Shown here one piece after another: positions 16,642 through 24,414 of a stretch of 24,670 bases of DNA. The notes beneath the pieces were generated by a model. It did no database searches, was not told where the DNA came from, and was given only the letters and a program-made list of their open reading frames with translations. This DNA is from an uncultured archaeon (GTDB lineage: Archaea; Halobacteriota; Methanosarcinia; Methanotrichales; Methanotrichaceae). The translations under genes and the position numbers were made by a program. Position 1 is the first letter of the stretch, and each line of letters opens with the position of its first letter. The DNA is taken from the NCBI GenBank assembly GCA_902385025.1, contig CABMDX010000171.1, forward strand, positions 1 to 24,670, given 5' to 3'.

Positions 16642-16800
16642 ATGCCAGCTAAAATAAGACGGCCACAGATCCCGGGAACACCATTCAAAGTTGTTCTGCT
16701 TGTGAAAGCACTGAAAAAATGGAACTTTCCGACGGATTGCACATGTATCCTTCAGCGAACGGCTGCCCGTACTCATATATTTTTTATATCTGAAGTATGA
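16642..16800 (+). CDS. Possible small ORF of 52 residues
   Basis: An ATG at 16642 opens a frame reading MPAKIRRPQIPGTPFKVVLL then VKALKKWNFPTDCTCIL, ending at TGA 16798-16800. The first half has a basic, protein-like composition. No ribosome binding site is visible and the second half is poor. It may be a remnant or chance. I do not recognise it. Confidence 0.2.
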   Translation: MPAKIRRPQIPGTPFKVVLLVKALKKWNFPTDCTCILQRTAARTHIFFISEV

Positions 16801-16927
16801 ATCTTTTTTAGTAATACTATTAACATCCTAAAGAAATCAGAGATTTTATATGGGATGAGAGTTAATACCACAGATATAAGTCAGTGGTGAATATTTCGGC
16901 GGTTGGTGGGGGATTGTTGTATTGATC

Positions 16928-17026
16928 GATGTTGATTATGCTTCAAAAAAGAGTGCAGGCTGCTCTCTTTATTTCATCCTAATATTTTCGAAGCCTTTGG
17001 CCGGCATTTATCAAAGGCTCAACATC
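16928..17026 (+). other. Three nested inverted repeats upstream of the giant TPR gene
   Basis: An outer pair GATGTTG (16928-16934) and CAACATC (17020-17026) encloses two hairpins. The first is AAAGAG-t-GCAG-g-CTGC-t-CTCTTT at 16948-16970. The second is AGCCTTTG (16992-16999) with CAAAGGCT (17012-17019). The second hairpin directly abuts the outer stem. This could fold as a three-way junction in RNA or act as clustered operator sites. The likely TATA element lies just downstream, so a role in DNA is as likely as one in a leader. Confidence 0.35.
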
Positions 17027-17050
17027 AATATACATTTATATATTATTATT
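17027..17050 (+). promoter_or_regulatory. Probable promoter of the giant TPR gene
   Basis: ATTTATATATTATTATTG (about 17033-17050) looks like an archaeal TATA element. GGAGGTG at 17067-17073 is the ribosome binding site for the ATG at 17083. The rest of 16611-16927 holds T-rich runs that may end transcription from the sulfurtransferase operon, and one doubtful small ORF. Confidence 0.45.
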
Positions 17051-17082
17051 GTTTCATATGTTTTGTGGAGGTGGCAAGCCGC

Positions 17083-20000
17083 ATGGCCGAAGATAGCATC
17101 ATCACCTGCTTGAAATATCTGCATGATATTCTCGATGACCCGAAAGGCTACGAGCCAGAGCGCCTGAAGGAGCTCTCCGCCCGGGCGCCAGAGAGTGTCT
17201 CTTCCTTTATAAAAGCAATTCTCTCCTCAGATGATATCGGCATGCAAAGCAAGCTTGGTGTGCTCGCAGATCATGCCAATTCCACCAACAGTTTCATGGG
17301 CTGGTTTTGCCTGGGAGCCCTAGCCCACCGTCTCTACTTCCATCAGGCCGCGGTGGAATTTTATGCTCAGAGCCTCTGCATAGCTCGTAGCCAGATGGAT
17401 CTCCAAAAAATCTCGCAGGCATTAGAAGGCCAGGGTGGCCTCTACTTCGAGGAAGAGGACTGGGATCGAGCCCGCCAATGCTATGAAGAAGCAATGCAGA
17501 ACCTGAAAAAAGCAGGTGCAAGCGAACAAAAGGCCCGTGTTCTGAAAAATCTCTGCCATGTCTACCGCATGCAAGGGGAGGATTCAAATGCCATCAAATG
17601 CTGTCACCAGATTCTGCATGAGCCAGAGGACCAGAAAGGATCTTTGCATCCAGAGGCCTGGAGCGATCTTGGAAGATTGCACCAGATGCAGGGCGATTTG
17701 GCTTTGGCCAGGGAATGTTTTCAAAAAAGCCTGGATGAGAGAGAAAAGAACAGGGACGCGAGTGGCCAGGCAGCGACTCTGGCATCTCTGGCTGAAATCT
17801 ATCAGCTCCAGGGTGATCAGGATAGGGCGCATAGCTGCCTTGAAAGGGCAAGACACTTTTTGCAGGATTTGGGAGACCAGGTTGGCGCAGCCAGGATGAG
17901 GTGCCTCCAGGGCGACCAATATGCTCTGGAGTCAAAGTGGCCTCAGGCCCTGGATTGCTATCAAGAGAGCCTGGCGGGGCTTATGGAATTCGACTCTTCC
18001 CGCGCTGCTGAAACCCTGAAGCGAATGGGCAACTGTTTTCTGGAGACAGGCGCACTGGAGGCGGCGGCGGACAGTTTCCAGAAAGCTGCGAAGCTAATGG
18101 AGGCCCTGGACGATCTCTCAGGTCGTGCAGATGGTTTGAGCTCTCTGGCTGGCATATACCAGCGACAGGGCAGACAGGATGAAGCCCTGCAAGAGCTTGG
18201 TCAGGTTCTCAAAATCAGGGAGCAGCAAAACGATTGGAAAGGCATCATGGCCGCTTTAAATGTTATGGGTACAATCCATGCACAGGAATGTGATTGGAAG
18301 AAGGCGGCAGAATGTAGCCAGAAAGCCCGGGATATTCTGACAAAATGCGGCGACACAAAGGAAGCTGCTTTGGCCCTCTCAAATCAGGGAAGCATTTGTC
18401 ACCTGCATGGCGATCTCGAAACCGCTCAGGATTACTATATTCAAGCCATGGAGATCTTTGATAGGCTGGATGAGCCGCAGGAAAGGGCCCAGGCCCAATC
18501 GAATCTTGGGCTGATCTATCAGCGCAAAGGCGATTTGTTAGGTGCGCAGGAATGCTTCCAAAGCTGTCTGGCTGCTAGAGTTGAGATGGGTGACCAGGCT
18601 GGTGCAGCCGCCACAAAGGTGAATCTGGGACTCATTTTTCAGCTTCAAGGAAAATGGGATATCGCAAAATCTCATTTTCTGGAATCTGCCCGGACCTTTG
18701 AGGAGCAAAGAGACATGCAGGGCGTCTCTGCTGCTCAAAACAATCTCGGAAACCTCTATGCAGACCAGGGCGACCTCCTGGCAGCCGCCAAATGCTTCAG
18801 ACGGAGCATCGAGGCCAAAGAGGCCTGCGGCGACAAGCATGGCATTGCAACAACCGAGGGAAATCTTGCCGGCATTTACCTGCAGATGGGCCAGAAGGAG
18901 AAAGCAGAGGAAATGTACCGCAAGGCTCTTTCAGGCTTCACTGAGAGCTCTGACTGCAAAGGGATGGCCAACTCCCTCCTCGGCCTGGCCTGCCTATTGG
19001 CAGACAGGGGCGACCTGGAGGAAGCTTTGCAGCATTTTCGGAGCAGTTTATCTCTGGCGATAGAGCTGCAGGATTCGCAGGCCATGATCCCCGCGCTGGA
19101 AGGCTTTGTGAATATCTGCCAAAAGCAAGGCAACTGGCAGGGGGCGGAAGTGAAGATCTCTCTGGTTTTAGAGTCTCTTCGAAGTTGTGGCAATTATCAG
19201 TCAGAGGCCGCAGTCTTGTGCAGCCAGGGAAATCTTCGGGCAGATCTTGGACAGTGGGAGGGTGCCCTGCACTGCTATCAGGAGAGCCTGGAAATCCTAG
19301 AGCGGTTGGGGGATGATTACAGCATAGCCGTTGCCAGGAACAATCTGGGCAACATCTGCTATCGGCGCGGAGACTGGACTGGTGCTCTTGAGAACTATCG
19401 CTTAAGCATAAAAGGCTTCGAGAGGGCTGATGATGCCCTAAGCCAGGCTTCGGTCCAGAGCAACCTGGCCAGCCTCTGCTACAAGAGAGGCGAGTGGCAA
19501 GAAGCTCTGGATTGCTACCATGAGAGCCTGGCCATTTTCGAGAAGTTGGAGGATGAAGCTGGCGCGGCCCGGGTACTTGGCAATCTTGGCACATTTTACA
19601 GCCGGAGGGGGGAAGGAAGCCTGGCACTGGAGCATTTCACAAGGAGCCGGGACACTCTACTGAGATTGCGGGATCGTGGGGCAGCTATGGAGATGCAGTC
19701 CTGTATCGACATGATCAAAGCAGGCCAGGGTGATAGAACCACCGACCTGGACAATCTTTACAGGCAACTGGAGGATTTGAAAGCAGAAGGCGACATCTCC
19801 GGTCAGGCAGAGGTGCAGGGTGCTCTGGCAGGCGAGCATGTTGATAGGGGTCAATGGGATCAGGCTCTTTTGTGCTACCAGAGAAGTTTGGAGCTTTTTG
19901 TGCAATCGGGAGAGGTCTACAACCAGGCCCAGACTCTATTCAATATGGCCCTGGTAGAGAGAGATAAAGGCAATCTGACTCGGGCGACAAGGCTATTTGA

Positions 20001-20916
20001 AGAGGGCTTGAAGATATTTCAGAGCCTTGCCGCAGTTCCCTGCATTGCCCTCTGTGAGCTCAACTTGGCTGCAATCCTTGGCCAGGGGGGATTGCCCTCT
20101 AAGGCCCTGGAGCTATTCCATAAAGCCCTGAACGTCCTGGAGGGCCTGGGCGCTCTTCCGGATCTATGTGAGGGCTATCTTTCCCTGGCCCAGTTCAAGA
20201 TCCGCGAGGGCCTCCTTCAAGAGGCCGGTTTCTATCTCTCTATGGCTGAGACCCTGATTTCTCGCACCAACTACCAGCCCCTCCAAATTCAGCTATATAG
20301 TGCCATGGGTGAGCTAAATCAGAAGGAAGCGAAGCTTGATCTGGCTCAGGACTGCTTTGAAAAGGCCTTGACCCTTGCCAGGCGGCTTATGCATCTGCAT
20401 GAGGAAGCAAAAGCCTGTGCAAATCTTGGGAGGCTGGCCCTGGTCAGGAGCGACTATCAGGGCGCGCGGGATCGACTGCAGCAGGCTCTGGCAATTTTCA
20501 CGCGTCTGGGGGCAGTGCATGACTCCATTTCAATTTACGGTGATTTGACCGGCCTGTTCATAGCTCTGGAGGATTATGAGAAGGCAGAGGAGATGGCACT
20601 CCTCAGACAACGCCAGGCCAGGATTCTGGGATGCGTCGATCTGAACGTCCTGGCACTGACAGATCTCGCCGAATGCGAGGCCCATACAGGCAGAAGCGAT
20701 GCCGCTAGAGCCGATTATGCCCATGCCGTGCAAATTGTTCAGAATGAGAGATCCAGGGTTCCATCAGAGACGGTTAACAAAATAGCAGGAAAAGTCATAG
20801 ATTTCCTGAAGATTGGGCAGGAGGAAGAGCCTCTGGACCCGGCGTTGCGCTCAAAGCTGCAAAAAGGAGACTACGAAGCCTTTATGGCTGCGCTGCCTTC
20901 AGAGTTCAAAAAATAG
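17083..20916 (+). CDS. Giant TPR-repeat protein
   Basis: This 1277-residue protein is built almost entirely of about 29 consecutive 40-residue tetratricopeptide repeats, of the TPR_12 type seen in kinesin light chain and LGN-like scaffolds. Typical repeat cores are NNLGNLYADQGDLLAAAKCF and NNLGNICYRRGDWTGALENY. The 21st unit (about residues 870-910) is degenerate and may act as a hinge. A short N-terminal helix region precedes the repeats and a tail (EEEPLDPALRSKLQKGDYE) follows. No signal peptide, membrane segment, NTPase, CHAT, kinase or other catalytic domain is visible, so it is probably a soluble superhelical scaffold. I use ATG 17083, with GGAGGTG nine bases upstream; GTG 17065 is an alternative. 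The stop is TAG, and the next gene ends one base away on the other strand. Partner unknown. Confidence 0.92.
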   Translation: MAEDSIITCLKYLHDILDDPKGYEPERLKELSARAPESVSSFIKAILSSDDIGMQSKLGVLADHANSTNSFMGWFCLGALAHRLYFHQAAVEFYAQSLCIARSQMDLQKISQALEGQGGLYFEEEDWDRARQCYEEAMQNLKKAGASEQKARVLKNLCHVYRMQGEDSNAIKCCHQILHEPEDQKGSLHPEAWSDLGRLHQMQGDLALARECFQKSLDEREKNRDASGQAATLASLAEIYQLQGDQDRAHSCLERARHFLQDLGDQVGAARMRCLQGDQYALESKWPQALDCYQESLAGLMEFDSSRAAETLKRMGNCFLETGALEAAADSFQKAAKLMEALDDLSGRADGLSSLAGIYQRQGRQDEALQELGQVLKIREQQNDWKGIMAALNVMGTIHAQECDWKKAAECSQKARDILTKCGDTKEAALALSNQGSICHLHGDLETAQDYYIQAMEIFDRLDEPQERAQAQSNLGLIYQRKGDLLGAQECFQSCLAARVEMGDQAGAAATKVNLGLIFQLQGKWDIAKSHFLESARTFEEQRDMQGVSAAQNNLGNLYADQGDLLAAAKCFRRSIEAKEACGDKHGIATTEGNLAGIYLQMGQKEKAEEMYRKALSGFTESSDCKGMANSLLGLACLLADRGDLEEALQHFRSSLSLAIELQDSQAMIPALEGFVNICQKQGNWQGAEVKISLVLESLRSCGNYQSEAAVLCSQGNLRADLGQWEGALHCYQESLEILERLGDDYSIAVARNNLGNICYRRGDWTGALENYRLSIKGFERADDALSQASVQSNLASLCYKRGEWQEALDCYHESLAIFEKLEDEAGAARVLGNLGTFYSRRGEGSLALEHFTRSRDTLLRLRDRGAAMEMQSCIDMIKAGQGDRTTDLDNLYRQLEDLKAEGDISGQAEVQGALAGEHVDRGQWDQALLCYQRSLELFVQSGEVYNQAQTLFNMALVERDKGNLTRATRLFEEGLKIFQSLAAVPCIALCELNLAAILGQGGLPSKALELFHKALNVLEGLGALPDLCEGYLSLAQFKIREGLLQEAGFYLSMAETLISRTNYQPLQIQLYSAMGELNQKEAKLDLAQDCFEKALTLARRLMHLHEEAKACANLGRLALVRSDYQGARDRLQQALAIFTRLGAVHDSISIYGDLTGLFIALEDYEKAEEMALLRQRQARILGCVDLNVLALTDLAECEAHTGRSDAARADYAHAVQIVQNERSRVPSETVNKIAGKVIDFLKIGQEEEPLDPALRSKLQKGDYEAFMAALPSEFKK

Positions 20917-20917
20917 A

Positions 20918-21568
20918 TCAAAGTCCCGAGCACATTACCGACGGCAAAAAGGATAGCTGCAAATCCATTTCTGCCAGATCGTGCCTTATTTGAGGATCTT
21001 TGAGGAGAAGGTCCAGCTCGCTCAAGCGACCGATCACATCTCCGATCCTGGCAGCCTTATGCTCGCTTCGGGAGCGGACCGGTGCATAGTATATCTCTGC
21101 CGAGGTGCAGTCCACATCCACACCAAAGAAATCCCGGCTATAAAAGCCCTTGAATTGCTGGATGATCGGCCTGTAGATCACCTTCAGGGTGGGGACATAA
21201 AACTCCTGCAAGAGCAAATCTTGCACCCGATTCTTCATTTCTGCAATTTTGAGACGGATGTAGCCCTGGCCATGTATGTAGTTGGCATAATGAATATTAT
21301 ACTTTATGCGGGAGCGCAGGTCCGTGCTTATGCCAAGGACGAACTCGCTTGTGTCATCGGTCTCGGTGGGGTCGAGGTTAAGGAAATATTTGATGAGCAG
21401 CATATATCCATTCTCAAAACGGATGAATATATGAGATTCGTCGCTTTGCGTGGTCTTGACAGTTATATCCGAAACCGTCCACTTGAAGTGATTTTGGGCC
21501 TCTTCCTTGGTGTAGCTATGCATGGCAAACTCTCTGACCTTCTCCAGCAGATCTCCCATCGTCTCCAT
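20918..21568 (-). CDS. Hypothetical protein
   Basis: I do not recognise this 216-residue protein. It has balanced, soluble composition with alternating strands and helices: TVSDITVKTTQSDESHIFIR, then FENGYMLLIKYFLN, then an acidic loop DPTETDDTSEF, then long helices (IAEMKNRVQDLLLQEF, RIGDVIGRLSELDLLLKDP). No signal peptide or membrane segment is visible. It starts at ATG 21568 with only a weak AGG upstream. The frame is open and protein-like for another 11 codons (YLSDAREYARQ) after a TAG, with no start codon, so the true N-terminus may be altered. An opposite-strand ORF at 20981-21598 covers the same DNA but looks like a shadow. It lies 144 bases downstream of the YkgJ-like gene and may share its transcript. 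Confidence 0.65.
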   Translation of the reverse strand: METMGDLLEKVREFAMHSYTKEEAQNHFKWTVSDITVKTTQSDESHIFIRFENGYMLLIKYFLNLDPTETDDTSEFVLGISTDLRSRIKYNIHYANYIHGQGYIRLKIAEMKNRVQDLLLQEFYVPTLKVIYRPIIQQFKGFYSRDFFGVDVDCTSAEIYYAPVRSRSEHKAARIGDVIGRLSELDLLLKDPQIRHDLAEMDLQLSFLPSVMCSGL

Positions 21569-21712
21569 TTGCCTAGCATATTCTCTTGCATCAGATAAAT
21601 ACTATGCTGAAAGGAAGGTGGTTGCATCGGGCCATGGGCTGTAACACAAGAGTTCCTGCGATTTGCTGCAGATGTCTCATCCAGACAGAAACACCTCATC
21701 CAGATCTCTCTA

Positions 21713-22228
21713 TTAAGTTTTGATGCAGCATCCGATAAAATCTTCGATTTCTCCCAGCAATCCATTAGCGGACCCCCATCCGATCATGGGATTTTTGTAC
21801 TGCAAATTCAGGAACCCTGCAATCCGCTGACGGAAATCATCTGTTGCAGTTATATTTATATCATCAAGTTGCCTGTTGATGGTGTCCATCAGGCTTTCGG
21901 CCTGCATAACGATTTTCCTGCCCTTATCAAGATCCAGATCTCCATTATTGAGCCTCTTCAGAAGAAGGCATTGATACCTTTTGCGGGCATCCAGGCGGCT
22001 GTGGTACATCGAGCATCTGTCATTTTGATAGATATGGCAGGGCAAGCGAAAGGCAAGCTCTCCATCATCTGCACAAAAGTATTCTAAATTCATGTCTTCT
22101 GCCAGCTTTATCTCATCATGCAGCAAGGCGGCGCGATTGAAAATTAATCCCTGGCAGCAGAGCCCGCAAGAGAGACATAGCACACTGCTATTTGATTCGT
22201 ATCGCCGTGTCTCATCTCTGGAATACAT
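21713..22228 (-). CDS. YkgJ-family cysteine-cluster protein
   Basis: The 171-residue protein has the YkgJ/Fli-B-like cluster. Cys18, Cys21, Cys24 and Cys25 lie in CLSCGLCCQG, then Cys64 in RLPCHIYQND, Cys72 in RCSMYHSR, and Cys87 in KRYQCLLL. The family (UPF0153) is thought to bind zinc or an Fe-S cluster, and its biochemical role is mostly unknown. The second half (ESLMDTINRQLDDINITATD and onward) is helical and lacks known motifs. It starts at ATG 22228; no Shine-Dalgarno sequence is visible. The next gene on the same strand, a hypothetical protein, follows after 144 bases. About 170 bases upstream are non-coding. Confidence 0.82.
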   Translation of the reverse strand: MYSRDETRRYESNSSVLCLSCGLCCQGLIFNRAALLHDEIKLAEDMNLEYFCADDGELAFRLPCHIYQNDRCSMYHSRLDARKRYQCLLLKRLNNGDLDLDKGRKIVMQAESLMDTINRQLDDINITATDDFRQRIAGFLNLQYKNPMIGWGSANGLLGEIEDFIGCCIKT

Positions 22229-22409
22229 GCAGGAGGGATGGATTATTTCGCATATTTACGCCTTTTTAGCGGGACCTGCAAATATCTGACAATTGCCATT
22301 TGCTGGAAGCCTGGAACCTCAATTGGGCGACTGGAGGAAAGATCAGAGTAAAATATAGCCTCGCTCTAAACCATCTGCAAAAATCCAACATCTTGAGGTG
22401 CATCCGTTA

Positions 22410-22943
22410 ATGGCATCCAAAAGATCCCAGGGGGACATAGACCAGGAAACAATGGAAAAGGTAGCTTCTCTTGCGGTGAAGCATCTGGAAGATCTCATTG
22501 CAGCCATGCAAAGCGCGCAGGAGCAGGTCTCCTCTGGCACGCCCTTAGAGGCGGTTCATGTGGCAGATTTTCAGCTCTACCTGGCAAGAACGGACAATGG
22601 AGTGGAGCAGGGCCGCATCCGGGCCGTAGCCACTTCCATGGAATACGAAGAGTTCGTGAGGCTGATCAAGCGCGCTGCATGCGAGAGTGGCATCCGCCTG
22701 GAGGCCGAGGCAACACTGGAGGTGACACTTCCAGAGGCAGAGTTCGGAGATGGCCTCGTCACAGGAGGCTTTGGCAATTTCAAAGGAATCGCGGTAGAAG
22801 TGCATAACGACTGTCTGATGATTCTGATGGAAGAGGTATGCAAAATTCTGGAAAGGCGCGGCCTGGCAGTAAGATGCATTCCCGATGAGGATGTGATATT
22901 TTACCTTTCAGTCGCGCAGGAAAAAGGAAAAGAGAATTTATAA
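22410..22943 (+). CDS. Hypothetical protein
   Basis: I do not recognise this 177-residue protein. It starts with a helical N-terminus (DQETMEKVASLAVKHLEDLI), then strands VADFQLYLARTDNGVEQGRI, then EATLEVTLPEAEFGDGLVTG with a glycine-rich GGFGNFKG loop. It ends with a C-terminal helix and strand (LERRGLAVRCIPDEDVIFYL). No membrane segment is visible. GAGGTG lies about 11 bases before ATG 22410; a GTG at 22398 in the same frame is a weaker start. The membrane methyltransferase gene begins about 20-25 bases downstream, so the two probably form an operon. The stop is TAA. Confidence 0.7.
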   Translation: MASKRSQGDIDQETMEKVASLAVKHLEDLIAAMQSAQEQVSSGTPLEAVHVADFQLYLARTDNGVEQGRIRAVATSMEYEEFVRLIKRAACESGIRLEAEATLEVTLPEAEFGDGLVTGGFGNFKGIAVEVHNDCLMILMEEVCKILERRGLAVRCIPDEDVIFYLSVAQEKGKENL

Positions 22944-22968
22944 GGATTGATGATCAAATTGTTTGGTT

Positions 22969-23568
22969 ATGGTTATGATTGCAGGCCCGCTGGCTATGAC
23001 AGGATACTTTGTACTCTTTGCTCTCGTGCATAGTCTGCTGGCCGATCCACGCTTCAAGAGCAGGGCCGGAAGATGCATGGGTGGCATCTTTGAGCGCTGG
23101 TTCCGACTGGCATTTGTATTTCTTGCTATAATCATGGTCCTTCCGTTCGTCTATATCCTTGCATTCCTGCCTGGCAGGATGATTTACTTTATTCCAGCGC
23201 CATTTACATGGCTGATGGCAGCAGGCCAGCTACTGGCGGCTGTGGCCCTGCTGGCTGCACTTCGCCAGACGGGCTTTGCCTATTTCCTTGGACTTGGTCA
23301 TGGAGGGAGTAAAGCGGGATCATCAGGGCTTGTGACTGACGGCTTCTACTGCCACCTCAGAAATCCACTGTTCTTCTTTGGCGCATTCTTCCTGTGGCTT
23401 TCTCCCGTTATGACCTAGAGTCTTCTGACATTCAATCTTCTGGCCACGATCTACTTTTACCTGGGCGCTCGCCATGAGGAAAGGTCGCTAAGAGAGGAGT
23501 TTGGGCAGGATTACGAGGATTACCGGCAAAAGGTGCCAATGTTCCTGCCGCGACTGAAATGCAATTGA
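22969..23568 (+). CDS. Isoprenylcysteine/phospholipid methyltransferase-like membrane protein with internal TAG
   Basis: Read through one TAG, this is a 199-residue membrane protein of the ICMT/PEMT methyltransferase type. The first part has four hydrophobic segments (GPLAMTGYFVLFALVHSLL, AFVFLAIIMVLPFVYILAFL, WLMAAGQLLAAVALLAAL, PLFFFGAFFLWLSPV). It carries the family motif LVTDGFYCHLRNPLFFFG. After SPVMT the frame meets TAG (23416-23418). It then continues with SLLTFNLLATIYFYLGARHE, ERSLREEFGQDYEDYRQKVP and a TGA at 23566-23568. The second piece holds the conserved EERxLxxEFGxxYxxYxxxVP motif that these enzymes need for SAM and substrate binding. If the TAG stops translation the enzyme loses that motif. 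Many relatives have Trp (TGG) near this point, a one-base change from TAG; that is from memory, not alignment. The start is ATG 22969, with ATG 22975 and TTG 22963 as alternatives. Confidence 0.75.
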
Positions 23569-23579
23569 TGCCGCGAGAG

Positions 23580-24302
23580 CTAGACCAGGGCCTCCCATAC
23601 CGCTTTTTGCAGCAATGCAATTACCGGTAGCTTGATGATGATCGCAAGTCTCTCCCCGCCAATAGTGCCGATGACAATGGATGAACGCTCGTCTGATATC
23701 ATCAGCCCATCTATGCGGCTGCTTATCCCATCGATGATGGCGTCCTTGAAGAACCTCTCCGATCCCGCCTTCATCTCCAGAACCCTAAAGCCCAAATCCT
23801 TGAACTTCTCTTTTTTGTCGACCTTGATTCTCAGGTTTTCCACCTTCCCAAGCTCTGCCTTATACTCCCTGAGAAGCTCCGGGCTGCGGCAGAATATGAT
23901 CAGCTCCGAATCGACCCTGCCCAGGAAATCCTTTACGCGGTTCTTTATTCCCCATTCGCTGCGAACGCACCATACAGGAGAGCTGCCGTGCGCCTCAAGA
24001 TTGAGGCTCAATAGCTCGCTGGTGGACCTGTCGATGGAGGCCACCAGCTCATCCCTGAGCCTTTCCATGACCCGATCCGGCTCCACAGCCCGGTAGTAGG
24101 TGGGCGAGCCTTCCACATACTCCACAAAACCCTTTGTGGCAAGGTCCTTCAGAATGTCATAAATCCTGGTTCTGGGAACGCCAGAGAGCTCATGCACCTC
24201 TCTGGCCGTGGCCTCCCCTCTGCCAACGAGTGTAGCATAAGCTTTGGCCTCATATTCTGTAAGTCCAAGTTTTCGCAGGCCTTCAACGATATCCTCTTGC
24301 AT
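23580..24302 (-). CDS. TrmB-family transcriptional regulator
   Basis: The 240-residue protein has an N-terminal winged helix typical of TrmB. It reads GLRKLGLTEYEAKAYATLVG, then ATAREVHELSGVPRTRIYDI, then LKDLATKGFVEYVEGSPTYY. A coiled linker (residues 75-100) and a C-terminal phospholipase-D-like TrmB sensor domain (SELIIFCRSPELLREYKAEL, then GLMISDERSSIVIGTIGGER) follow. TrmB regulators bind palindromes near promoters and respond to sugars or other ligands. The start ATG at 24302 overlaps a perfect 8-bp palindrome, which suggests self-repression. The stop is TAG. It diverges from a secreted S-layer-like protein gene that it may control. The C-terminal sensor is shorter than in sugar-binding TrmB proteins, so the ligand is not predictable. 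Confidence 0.9.
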   Translation of the reverse strand: MQEDIVEGLRKLGLTEYEAKAYATLVGRGEATAREVHELSGVPRTRIYDILKDLATKGFVEYVEGSPTYYRAVEPDRVMERLRDELVASIDRSTSELLSLNLEAHGSSPVWCVRSEWGIKNRVKDFLGRVDSELIIFCRSPELLREYKAELGKVENLRIKVDKKEKFKDLGFRVLEMKAGSERFFKDAIIDGISSRIDGLMISDERSSIVIGTIGGERLAIIIKLPVIALLQKAVWEALV

Positions 24303-24322
24303 TGTAACTCATTTAGTTACAA
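24302..24322. promoter_or_regulatory. Palindromic operator at the TrmB-type regulator start
   Basis: TTGTAACT (24302-24309), a 5-base spacer CATTT, and AGTTACAA (24315-24322) form a perfect 8-bp inverted repeat. Its inner end is the A of the regulator's ATG. A nearby AATCTAAATAGATT (24325-24338) may serve as the TATA region, so the palindrome would cover the transcription start. A leaderless, self-controlled promoter is likely. Confidence 0.6.
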
Positions 24323-24414
24323 CAAATCTAAATAGATTATTGGCAGCATAAGATATCGGAATTGCTCTCGCATGATTCAAAAGTCAAGGCGGAAAGATAA
24401 GGGCGGATGAAATA

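Noticed and set aside
17083..20916. Repeat DNA or CRISPR-like array in the TPR gene
   Set aside because: The periodicity is about 120 bases at the protein level with divergent DNA, explained by 40-residue TPR units.
20981..21598. A 205-residue plus-strand open frame opposite the hypothetical gene at 20918-21568
   Set aside because: No ribosome binding site and less protein-like composition than the minus frame. I keep the minus-strand gene, with moderate confidence.
23416..23418. Pyrrolysine as a firm call for the methyltransferase TAG
   Set aside because: TAG is a common terminal stop in this window, no pyl genes are visible, and Trp-to-stop mutation or error is simpler.
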